The position numbers and the translations under genes were made by a program. From positions 151,894,197-151,958,196 of the forward strand of contig CM060924.1 of assembly GCA_030737875.1 (NCBI GenBank): 64,000 nt of DNA, written 5' to 3'. This DNA comes from Allium sativum (taxonomy: Eukaryota > Streptophyta > Magnoliopsida > Asparagales > Amaryllidaceae). Below the pieces are notes generated by a model. That model searched no databases and was not told the DNA's origin. It saw only the letters and a list, made by a program, of their open reading frames with translations. Below are positions 11,229 to 22,099 of this stretch, in pieces (the first letter of the stretch is position 1; every line of letters begins with the position of its first letter).

Positions 11229-11786
11229 TATCCCATTACTACTACATTAATGCCAAAACAAAATACCGAAGCAAAGCTAAATATACAAAACCCATAGGGT
11301 AATATATTATTTACTAATGCTTTCAAAGTCATTATTGTATTTCTATGAACAGTAGAACTTAAAATTAAAACAAACATGGGACGTTAGAAAGACTGAGTGA
11401 TCCCAAAATAATTTGAAATAAACTTTCAGAGAAACAACACAATAATGATTCGAATGAACACCAGTTTCTTCAATCGTTAATTGTTTGTCTATACATCAAT
11501 ATGACCTAAAATGAACGCATACCTGGGAATAACAGCAGTGAGTGATTCCATAACTAATTTCAAAGAATGAATAATGATTACGATCAACACTGGGAAAGCA
11601 TAGCATTATTTGCTCGCTGCAAATACAGTAATTCGACAAATATAATCGGTAAGGAAAAAAATATAAAATCATTATGTGTTAATTGAACATTGAGAATAAG
11701 GAAGAAACAAAGACAAATTCAAGAGATCACCTGGTAATCACTAATGGATACATAGTTTTAACAACATAACTCCTACCGACATTTTC

Positions 11787-11790
<4 letters not shown>

Positions 11791-11856
<66 letters not shown>

Positions 11857-11862
11857 ATATAT
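11791..11862. repeat. (AT)n(GT)n(AT)n microsatellite flanking the MITE-like element, left
   Basis: About 22 AT units, then about 11 GT units, then a short AT run, abutting the left inverted repeat at 11863. The right flank is its mirror image, AT then AC. Confidence 0.95.
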
Positions 11863-12050
11863 GGCGAGCGTTCAATGGCACCCCAAAAATGGAGCATCCC
11901 TTTAGCCCCCCTGTTTTCTAACTCTTATTTATATTAATTAAAGTTAGTGGAAGGTGAGAGAGTTAGTGGAAGGAGAGAGGGAGAAAATCTGTGGTGGAAA
12001 AGTGGTAGGCTAAAGGGGTGCTCCATTTTTGGGGTGCAACCGAACGCTTG

Positions 12051-12051
<1 letters not shown>
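11863..12051. mobile_element. Small inverted-repeat element embedded in microsatellites (MITE, Micron-like)
   Basis: 189-bp element with terminal inverted repeats of about 45 bp. The left arm begins GGCGAGCGTTCAATGGCACC (11863-11907) and the right arm (12008-12051) is its reverse complement with a few mismatches. Both arms contain CCCCAAAAATGGAGCA. The centre is a purine-rich GGAAGGAGAGAGGGAGAAAA stretch with no coding capacity. It is bounded on both sides by TA-rich microsatellite, so a TA-type target duplication cannot be separated from the repeat. Similar microsatellite-embedded MITEs have been described in rice as Micron; whether this is the same family cannot be judged here. Confidence 0.7.
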
Positions 12052-12099
<48 letters not shown>

Positions 12100-12110
12100 T
12101 ATATATATGA
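12052..12110. repeat. (AT)n(AC)n(AT)n microsatellite flanking the MITE-like element, right
   Basis: About 18 AT units, then about 6 AC units, then a short AT run; mirror arrangement of 11791-11862. Confidence 0.95.
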
Positions 12111-13994
12111 TTTAAAGTAGACCTACACAATTTGAATCTTGACTTTGACATTGTCCGATTAAACAAATCTACTGTAATTAGAGGAACATAAACTCATTGC
12201 AATTGATAGCATGTTAAGGAAAACCAATTTCATTTTTTTGCTTAGTTATTCGCATTGAGTACAATTTACTATAAAGTAATATAAATAACAATATTATTAA
12301 CAAAATTATTAACAAACATACTACTTTACAGCAGTTGTTTTCCTTTACAATCGACAAAGACGAAGAAATGGGTACTATTTATTCCTTCTTTACTTTAACT
12401 ATGCTGTGTAGATTCATCTTCTAGAAGCAAAAACAGGCATGTTTCATTGTCCCGTATTAGCATCACCAATGTCAATCATATTACTGATGATAAACACAAA
12501 ACGTATTGTCTGTTTAAAGGTCATAACCAAATGATTAAGCATTGTCAACAGACGTGCAGTATAGGAGTTGACAAGGGGATAAGTAAACAACTTAAAATTA
12601 GCCTTATGTTAACATAGTTATGTTTATGTTAATGGAGCAGGTCATACCCATTTCCTGTTGCAAAGTGATAGACTGATTAAATTTATCAAACATTATAATC
12701 CAATTGAGTGAAAAATCAAGAAATATTTTACATGAAAATCAAACAAATTGTTCACTGTCAACATAAGAAGAATTAATGGTACTCTAGCAAATAATTTACA
12801 ACAATATAAAAGAAACAAAAACATAAAACATAATATACTTAATACTGAATACAGCTTCATATGGTAAAAGCTAGGTCAAAGTACTGCATTTTAACATACA
12901 CTACAACTAAAAGTTTGACAATACTCAAATATGCTAAAATATATCATCCCACAATTCATCCAAATAGAACAAACTATTCAGACTAGTTTGCTACTTGGTA
13001 AATGTAAATTTCTGTTTGAGAATTCTATTAGAACCACTTTGATAAAAGAAGCACCAAATAATCATATAGAGAGAGAAAAATAGGGACCAAATAATTATTT
13101 GAAATGCATAATTATACCGGAATAAAATGGCAAAAAAATTCACTTCAAACTTATCAGGTTAGCCGTCCTAAATGCACTTCACTGTTTCGAACACAGTTTG
13201 GGTATAAATATAAATATGCAAATGGCCGAGAATTCTCCATGTACATGAAAATTAATTCATCTGAACTTTGCTGTAATAACAAATGAATTCTTTAAATGCG
13301 GCATGGAACTGGGAAATTCAAAAGGTAAAAAGTTGAGTTAGTGATATGAAAAATAACTGATTTGGATGGGTGTAGTATGTTTTTTCTCTATTATTTACAA
13401 TCGGGCATTGGAATTAAATTTCAGACGTTCCTACTTATAAGTTGAATCCTTAGCCACAGAGCAAAAGAGTAATTGTATATAAGAAGCATCAACAAAACAT
13501 CCAAGTACAAAATTGTTAAAACAAATGAAAAACTTACAATAAGAACTTACTTGAGAGAAAAGATTGAAGAGTATACATTCCGTGAGCCTATCGAATAATT
13601 ACACTGTAGAAAACGATATAATGTGTCACCTACATTGCTGCATTGTAGGAACAGATTGCATGAAATTGTAAGGGTGAATGTTAAATAAAAATTTAGGAAC
13701 CTTAACATTAGAAATGAAATAATTAAAATTACCATGCTTAAGGCTTCGTAACAACCTTGAATAAAAGTTCGGATCCACCAGCAAATCGCATATGCAAAAC
13801 AGCAAAAATCTCTGGGTTGAATCATAATGATCGTCAACTATATGACTGGAACTTTTGCGTTTGGGGAACTAGGAAGGAATTGGTTGATTAGGGGAGGTAA
13901 CTAAAAGTTTGTCTGGTATGATTTTAGGTTGTTGAAAAGGTATTAGAGGAAAAAAAAAGATTAGTGCAGTGGAACTTAGAAGATTAACCACTTT
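12111..13994. other. Low-copy AT-rich sequence, no gene recognised
   Basis: No retrotransposon similarity to the rest of the window. If the gene behind the CRM remnant ran on the minus strand, its upstream introns and exons would fall here. A few intron-like boundaries can be imagined near 13570-13840, but none yields recognisable CRM sequence, so I annotate no exon. Confidence 0.5.
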
Positions 13995-13999
13995 ATGTG
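13995..13999. repeat. Target-site duplication of element B, left copy (ATGTG)
   Basis: ATGTG directly before the TGTAACACC terminus at 14000, repeated at 25133-25137. Confidence 0.9.
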
Positions 14000-16900
14000 T
14001 GTAACACCCCATATATTTTATAACATTAAAATACATAAATTTAAGAGTAATTAATTCTAAATGAAATAATTAAAGGAAATGACTTACGCCATTGCGTTCG
14101 TCTCGGAATTATGCTTGAGATAGAATCCGAGTTTGCGTGAATCGGACTCCGTATGAAGGAGTTATGACCTTTGGAAGTTTCAGAATTAAATTCAAAATTC
14201 AAACAGCTCAGTTTCGGATTCAAAATTCGAAATTTGAACTCAAACTGGGTTGGGCGGGAAAATTCCTGCCCATTGACCAGGTCGACCACAGGGTCGACTG
14301 GGCAGTCGACCATGCAGTCGACCTGGGTGTCGACCTGCCTGGTCGACCTGGCTGGTTGGGTCTGGCCCTGGCTCGAATTTCTGTGTGTCATTCAGATGAT
14401 GTGTCATCTCTTGATTGGCTCTGTTGGACTTTGTATGGTCTAGATCCCTCCTGTCTTCATCTGACGACTCAAAACAATCTGAAAACTCTATATATACACC
14501 CTAAGTCTCAACTAAAATTCACATTAAAAAATAAGATTGGAGTCGTCATGCTGCCGGGAAGGAATCGAGCATAGCCGTCAAGAGAGACGAATCAAACTAA
14601 GAAGCAAATTAAAGCATAATCAAATTAATCAACGCAACGTTGCTAACAAAAGGAGAGCATCTCCAAATCAGAATATAGAAATCAGAAAAACAAGATTTCA
14701 TCACACGTTATAAGTATAGTGATCTTTCAGAATATGAATAAAAATTGTGATGTGATTCGATGTAATTGAAAATAGAATTGTGTTATTGTATAATGATGTG
14801 AATTCTGTATATTGTAATGATTCTGTCATGATTTGTGTATTGATATTTGTGGCATAAATTGATTAATGCATGTCTATTGGACATTTGTATATGAAAGTAA
14901 TAGTACTTGTAGGTTTGTGGCAAAAACTAAAATTCGATCCCTTTATGTTTATGTGATAGCATAGACTATATACATCCTTTAAGTCTGAATTAAGACTTAT
15001 GTAAACATGTTCTAGATTTCCTCCATGATCCAAAAACCTATGTATACATCTTATATTCATTATGATTGGATCTATGATTAAGCATCTTTTGGGTTACACA
15101 AACTATGCAAGTTTCATGTTATCATAGACCTCTTAATTTGAAGTTAATTTACACCTTTGGATTATGTCAAAAAGTGGACATTTTATAAACATGTACCATG
15201 CTAGTTTGGTGTTTGACATTATGCCTAGTTATATATGTTTAAACTCACATCTAGGCAAATCAAAAGTTATGCCATTTCATGTGACACCTATTTAGTTATA
15301 TGCCTAATTGAATGCAAGTTCACATGACCAAATGTTTATGTTAGTTTAATCGCTAAATTGCTAGTTCATGCGCTACACACCTTTATGTATTGGAAAATAT
15401 TGCATGTTCTTGATTTCCCCTTTTCTTACGTTTATAAAGTTGGGCTAAATTGTGTCAAGCCCAACATTTGTTATAATATTGCGAACGTACAAATGGGGGT
15501 AATAGCGTTGGGTATAAAACATGATAAAATATGTGTGTTGGCATGTTTGGCACATGCCAACGACTGTGACATTTAAGCGGTATGAATTGTTATACCCAAA
15601 AATAAAGGGCATGACATTTACATATAAAATTGAGTAATAAAATATGTAAATTTAGAAAATACGATATGCTTAACCCGAGGTTGGATTGAGTTGTGACGTA
15701 AACCTGCCCGGACCCGCCCGGCTGTCCAGTAGTCACAACAATACCGATCCAATGTGAGAGGTTAAGCAATGAGCCCAATAGCGACCCGAGGTTAGACTGA
15801 GCTATGGTGTAAACTTGCCCGGAACCAATCGGCATATCCAGTAATCGTAGCGATATCTGTCTAATGTGAGTGGTCGGTGCTTTAAGAGGCTAAGGACAGA
15901 TGGTAGGGTTAAGTCAACTGAAAAAACTTAACCAAATTCAACATGTTAGCAAGAATTGATGGGTGAGGTTAGGTAAATACAAACACTTAATCACTTAACA
16001 TGTTTGACTAGAAAACACTAGTAGCGAGGGACCCGTTTCAGCAGTAACCCAAATTAGGCATCATGGTACCCTGAAACTAGGCAGGGTGGGGCACGATTAC
16101 TGGGCTGATTGTAAGCGGTCAAACAACAGCAACGATGGTGCACAGTGTGGGTTCTAACGGGGTGCGGGCGTGCACACACTCCGGAGCAGACAAACATGGC
16201 ACTGGGGGCACTAGTAGTATAACCTATGCCTTCTAGAAATTGTGTCGGGGCTCCCACCACGGGTCTGGGTACACCACTTGGTGGGACGAGCATAGGTATC
16301 TACACTTCTTGGAGGAGCCGTATGACTCATGTGCGAGTAGGAGCCGATCTTTAGTAAAACCAAAAAGGATCACTTCACCCTCAGCATGGGGTGCCAGTTA
16401 GAATAAGTTCTAGTAGATGCAGAGATATTGTGTGGGTGCAATAGTATATTCGATTCTCAACTACACTTCCTTAGCCTATGATACTTTCCTGTTTTCAGTT
16501 TATATCTATAATGACCTTTTCTTATTCACATACTGAAAAGTCACTAGATTTACTTATGCTTTATGTCTGACTCTATTTTTCTTTTCGTCTTCTTTTCTTT
16601 CGTCCTCCCCCCCCCCCCCCCAGGTCCACGGGGAGGAAACAACCCAGCTTAGTCAGACTCTTTGCAAGCTTCAAGACAACAGATGTATGGTTTGGATCTC
16701 GTTTGCTAGGATCATGGCTTTGGATATCACTATGGGGATTTTTGCTACTTTATTTATGTTTTATGCTTCTTTAAAAATCAAGACAGTAATGAGGATGTAA
16801 TGTTTTTCTTTCTTGGAAGTATTATGAGACAATTATGGAAATGTTTCGTATGAACACGTATCTATGAATAAAAGTATGTTGTTTTCCGCTGTTTAAAATA

Positions 16901-17008
16901 TATGTGTTTATATCTGTCTTGTGTTTATCTGTGACTTATACTTAAAAACCACCACCAAAATTAGGGCATTCCCTTTGTGAGTGACCCTAACGGAGATGGG
17001 GTGTTTCA
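14000..17008 (+). repeat. 5' LTR of element B
   Basis: 3,009 bp, TG...CA (ends GTGTTTCA). It contains the GTCGAC array and TATA box (14281-14497), a GC-rich block around 15700-16350 and a run of about 14 C at 16608-16621. The partner LTR at 22100-25132 matches throughout with scattered substitutions. Confidence 0.93.
14281..14497 (+). promoter_or_regulatory. Core promoter of the B 5' LTR: GTCGAC array and TATA box
   Basis: Six exact GTCGAC palindromes lie between 14281 and 14347, spaced about 9-16 bp apart with differing spacers. The TATA box CTATATATAC follows at 14488-14497, about 140 bp downstream. Transcription of the element would start shortly after. The promoter role is inferred from order and spacing, which match the other LTRs. 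Confidence 0.7.
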
Positions 17009-17010
17009 CT

Positions 17011-17022
17011 TGGTATCAGAGC
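17011..17022 (+). other. Primer-binding site of element B (TGGTATCAGAGC)
   Basis: Two bases after the 5' LTR. It is the exact 12-base complement of the 3' end of plant initiator tRNA-Met, the usual primer of plant LTR retrotransposons. Confidence 0.93.
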
Positions 17023-17187
17023 ATAGGTTTACCAGATAAGATAAATGTTTTTGAAAATGTTTTCAGAAGAAAGTTTAAGGAAGCATTTTTCAAGAAAAAG
17101 TGTTATTTTTAAAAGGCATAATCTCCCGAAGCCATGTACACTATCTCTCTCTATCCTTCGTTTTGAATATTTCCTTTATGTTTCAGC

Positions 17188-18087
17188 ATGTCTGGAGACC
17201 TTAACCTTCCAGAAGGGGTAACGATACCCGGCTGGTTTAGGAGGTACTTAGAAGCAAGGGCCAATGACGCGGGGCCAGCAAACATTCCTCCTCTAGTGGC
17301 AGAGGTTCCTCCTCCTCCTCCTTCTCTTGGAAATGCTTTTGCCAAAACTTGTAGAGACTTCAAGTCTATGGGTGGAAAGGACTTCCATGGAACTGAGCAC
17401 TTTGTAGGAGCAAGAAACTGGCTAAAGGAGACCAAGGATCTGTTTGACATCTTCGGAGTTGATGACAGGCAAAAGATACAGATAACAATGTGGTTACTCA
17501 AAGATGAAGCTTCCTATTGGTGGGAGATCACTAATGCTCAGAGGCTAGTAGAAACATGGGAAGATTTCAGGACAAGGTTTGAGTTGAAATTCCTCTCCCA
17601 AGCTGAAAGGACCCTGCAAGTGGCGAAGTTCCTAACTCTTAAACAGGGAAGCATGAAAACCAGGGAGTACGTCAATCAGTTTAATCAGTTGGCCAGATTT
17701 GGGCTGGACTTAGTAAACACCCAACACAAGAAGGCGCTTCGCTTCGTCAAAGGTCTGAATGAGCCTCTACACAGCCTTGCTATGACCCATGTATCCACGG
17801 GAGTGACTTATGAAAGCTTGGTGGACATAGCGTTGCTACACGAGGAAGAACACGGCAAGAAAGAGAATAAGGTGGAAGAAAAGAAAGAGGGTTTACAGCC
17901 TAAGAAAACAGACTTCAAGAAAGGAGGGAAGAACAAAAAGTCCCGTGAGAGGAGAAAGTGCAATTTCTGTTGCACAGTTGGACATATAGAGAAAGACTGC
18001 CGGAAAAAGAAGGCAAAGATGGGTGGTTGCTTCCATTGCGGAGAGACTGGGCACCAAGCTAAGGACTGCCCAAAGATAAGAGGGTAG
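17188..18087 (+). pseudogene. gag: Element B gag, open for 299 codons, ending at a premature TAG
   Basis: Capsid/nucleocapsid protein. The ATG at 17188 begins MSGDLNLPEG, aligning with the starts in A and C. The order is a proline-rich segment (about residues 35-48), the conserved retrotransposon gag region (about 55-210), a lysine-rich linker and two intact CX2CX4HX4C zinc knuckles at residues 258-271 (CNFCCTVGHIEKDC) and 281-294 (CFHCGETGHQAKDC). This is the best-preserved gag in the window. The TAG at 18085-18087 falls where A and C continue in frame into protease, so it is a nonsense mutation in what was a single gag-pol frame. Confidence 0.92.
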
Positions 18088-21000
18088 GGACAGAAGGCTG
18101 GATCCACTTCAGGGGGTCAAGTTCATGCACTAGTGGCACCTCCACAGGAACAAGGCAGTAATATTTCAGTAGAAAGTGTAGTCTATCTTTATGATCATCC
18201 AGTTCGCACACTTTTTGACTCTGGTGCATCACACTCCTTTATTTCTTCTGCTTTAGTAGAATCTCTGCATCTAGACACTAGTATGGTAGAGGATCCCTTA
18301 GTAGTTTCAAATCCAATTGGGGGCTCCGCTTACTTGTCAATGGTTTGTTTGGGTTTGAAAAGCTCTATTCTCAGCGTTGAGTTTAGTTGTAATGCCTTTG
18401 TTTTGGGCTTCTCGGGATATGGTTTGATCTTAGGCATGGACTGGTTATCCAGTAACGGTGCCATCCTCGATTGCGAGAAAAGAGTAGTTAGACTCTTGAC
18501 TCGACTTGGTAACACTCTAGAAATTTCCTGTAATCCTTTGAATGCTGTTATGCTTAGTTATCTAGAGTCGCTTGATGCTTCTGTTGAGAATTTACAATCG
18601 GTTAGATTAGTCCGAGAATATCCGGATGTCTTTGAGGAGGTAAAAGGCTAACCTACGAGGTGGGAAATAGACTTCCGCATCTACCTTATGGATAATGCAA
18701 AGCCCGTAGCTTTACCAATCAGACACATGGCTCCAAAAGAGATAAAGGAGCTTAGTAAGCAGGTTAAAGAACTTCTCGAAAAAGGGTTCATTAGACGGAG
18801 CATTTCGGAATGGGGTGCTCCAGCGGTGTTCGCAACCAAAACGGACGGTTCGCTTCGCCTCTGCGTTGACTATAGGGAGTTAAACAAATTGACCAAGAAA
18901 AATAGGCACCCTCTTCCCCGAATCGACGATTTGTTTGATCAGCTTGTAGGTGCGTCGGTTTTCTCCCAACTTGATCTGGCAACTGGGTTCCATCAGCTAA
19001 GAGTAGTTGAAGATAGCATTGATAAAACGGCGTTCAGAACACAAGGCGGTTTCTTCGAGTGGCTTGTAATGCCTTTCGGCTTGACAAACGCACCCGCTTA
19101 TTTCGTAGACCTAATGAGCAGAGTGTTCAGATAATTACTCAATAAATTCGTGGTTGTCTTCGTAGACGATATTTTAATCTTATCAAAGAATGAGGAAGAG
19201 CATGCTCAACATCTGAAAGAAATCATGGATACTCTCCGAGCACATCAATTAAAGGCAAAATTTTCCAAATGCCACTTTTGGAGGGAAGAAGTAAGATTTC
19301 TTGGGCATGTAGTATCTAAAGAAGGGTTGGCCGCGAACCCGCGAATGTAGTTGCGGTGCAAGACTGGAAGGCACCAAGAAACGCAACCGAAGTCCGAAGT
19401 TTTCTAGGACTAGCAGGTTTCTACCGTAAGTTCATTTGGGATTTTGCCAAAATATCAGCTCCAATCACAAGGCTAACAAGGAAGAATCTAGCGTTCGCTT
19501 GAGACTTGAATTGTAAGTTGGCTTTCCAACGCTTGAAAAGGGCTCTTACAACAGCCCCAGTTTTGACTCTGCCAGATGGAAGCAAGATGTTCACAGTTTA
19601 TAATGATGCATGTGGGACAGGGCTAGTCGCTATTTTGACGCAAGAAGGGAGGGTAGTAGCTTATGGTGGAAGGCAATTGAAAGTTCATGAAAAGAACTAC
19701 CCAACCCACGATCTTGAGTTAGCCGCCATCGTTTTTGCACTTAAGTCTTGGCGCCATTATCTCCTAGGTGAGAAGTTCGAACTTTACACTGATCATAAAT
19801 CGTTGAAATATCTTTTCTCGCAGAAAGATGTTAACTTGAGACAACAGAGATGGATGGAGTTTCATGCCTCGTATGACTTTGAGATTTCCTACACTCCGGG
19901 CAAGGGCAATGTATTGGCAGACGCCTTGAGTAGAAAGAAGATGACCCTAACCCCACTCTTTGTAGAAAGGCAAAGCCTAGAGTATATAGCCAGTTTAAAC
20001 TTTAGGCTCTCCTCTGATTTCGTACCGGGTTTGTTATCATCTCTTGAAGTGCGCCCTACTCTTTTTGATACAATAGGGACTGCACAACGTGAAGACCCTC
20101 AGCTAGTAGAAGTGGTTGATAAAATAATTAGGGGTGAGACTTCTAGTCACCTCAATAGGTACTCTATCGACGATAAAGGTTAGCTGAGACGCGATGGAAG
20201 ACTATGCGTCCCACAAGCAAGAGAGTTGGTAAAGAAGGTTCTTGAGGAAGCAGATCATTCCAAGATGACCATACACCCAGGCGAAGACAAAATGTACAAG
20301 AACATGAAAAGAGTTTTCTTTTAGAACGACATGAAGAAGGACGTGGAAGATTTCGTTTCCAAGTGTATGATTTGCCAATAGGTCAAGGCGGAACAGAAAA
20401 AGCCTGGAGGACTACTTCATCCCCTAGAGGTCCCACAGTGGAAGTGCGATAGCATTTCGATGGACTTCGTTGATGGGCTGCCTAGGACAAGAAGGGGCAA
20501 TACTAGCATTTGGGTAATAGTGGATAGGCTTACAAAAAGCGCCAATTTTTAGCTGTCAAGAGTAAAAGGACTGCCTCATTTCTAGCGTCTCTTTTCATCA
20601 AGGAGATAGTTCGACTCCATGGGATACCCTCTAGCATTGTTAGTGACCGAGACCCTATCTTCACAAGCGAGTTTTGGCGGAGTCTGCAAGAAGCTGTAGG
20701 CACACAGTTATGTTTGAGCACGGCATATCACCCCCAAATCGATGGCCAGACGGAAAGGGTGAATAGAGTTTTAGAGGATCTTTTAAGACTTTGCGTTCTT
20801 GACTTTGGAGGGACATGGGAGGATCACCTTCCTTTAGTGGAATTTGCTTATAACAACAGCTACCAAGCTACCATAGGCATGACACCCTTCGAAGCCTTAT
20901 ATGGAAGACCGTGCAAATCACCAACTTGTTGGTGGGAGTCTACAGATAAGCTTATTCTTGGACCAGACATGGTTAGAGAGACTTCAGAGAAAGTGGACTT

Positions 21001-21487
21001 GATACGAAGAAGGATGAAGATAGCCCAAGATAGACAGAAATCCTACGCAGACAAGAGAAGTACAGACCTTGAGTTTGAGGTTGGGGACAGGGTTTTCCTG
21101 AAGGTATCTCCTTTAAGGAACGTCATTCATTTTGGATCCATAGGAAAGCTAGCACCGAGATTTGTAGGACCGTTTCCTATCATCCAGAAGGTTGGGAAGA
21201 TGGCCTATAGATTAGAGCTACCCAAGAGACTGGCCGGAGTTCACAACGTCTTTCACGTTTCTCACCTCCGGAAGTGTTTACATGAGTCAGCGGAAGTGGT
21301 GGAGCCTAACATTCTAGAAGAAGCCGAAGTGGGACGTGAAGCAACGGTGAGGAGAGTTCCAACCCGTATCTTAGGAACCGAAGTGAAAAAGCTACGCAAC
21401 CGCGAAGTCAAGCTCGTCAAAGTTCAGTGGAGCGACGCCGAGAAAGACACGACTTGGGAAACTGAGGACAGAATACGCGCTGCCTAA
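18088..21487 (+). pseudogene. pol: Element B pol: protease, RT, RNase H, integrase, chromodomain (broken)
   Basis: The protease DSGA motif is at 18217-18228, the reverse transcriptase FVDD box at 19159-19170, RNase H around 19570-19930 and integrase from about 20190. The core catalytic motifs [16 protein letters not shown] and the glutamate in GQTERVN are all readable, followed by the GPF motif and a chromodomain truncated by TAA at 21485-21487. Breaks: stops at 18649-18651, 19132-19134, 19500-19502 (TGG to TGA), 20181-20183 (TGG to TAG), near 20323 (TGG to TAG) and near 20380 (CAG to TAG); frameshifts near 19341 and near 20553. The chromodomain lacks the YPFLFEGM tail that A and C keep. Confidence 0.92.
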
Positions 21488-22086
21488 CCTTTTCTTTTTT
21501 AGGGTACATCTTTGATCTCTCTTTTTCCTTAAGTTATGCTTTATCTATCTTTTTAGCTATATCTCCTCGGTCCTTTTTCCTAAATCTTTAGGTAGAAAAC
21601 AAATGGATGCAAACATGTATTTGAAAACATGTTATGGATAATGGCTGCAAGTGGTTGCTAGTGATTGCTAGTGGTTGCTCGTGGATGCATATACACACAC
21701 CCTAGGTTTTAGATCGGCTCAGTCAATTCATATTGCATATGCATATATGTACTCTCATTTTTATATGGTTGAAACATGATATGCTGTCATATGGTTGTCG
21801 CATTTGTATGAATAGTCGTGCACTCATGTAGAATTATTAGTAGGAAATATTTGCATACATAATGGATTCATAACACTTACATGAATCGCATCTAGGAGGT
21901 CAACTGAATCAGTAGACCGCCTGATTTCTGCATTAGATAAAGACATATACACACACTATGCATATGATCATGAAAACATTAGAAGTCTTTAAGGACAATG
22001 GACACTTGTGTTTGTTGGTTGAGTAGATGGGGATGGTAGGATATACATTCTTCCTAACTTGAAGACTTCGGGGACGAAATCCTTTT

Positions 22087-22099
22087 AAGAGGGGGAGAA
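22087..22099 (+). other. Polypurine tract of element B
   Basis: AAGAGGGGGAGAA directly before the 3' LTR at 22100. Confidence 0.9.

Noticed and set aside
14137..14574. Open frame across the GTCGAC array of element B, with repeated Val-Asp pairs
   Set aside because: The Val-Asp repeats are the translation of GTCGAC; the stretch spans the promoter region of an LTR.
17011..17022. Initiator-Met sequence as a tRNA gene
   Set aside because: Only the 12-base primer complement is present; there is no cloverleaf around it. No tRNA or rRNA gene was seen in the window.
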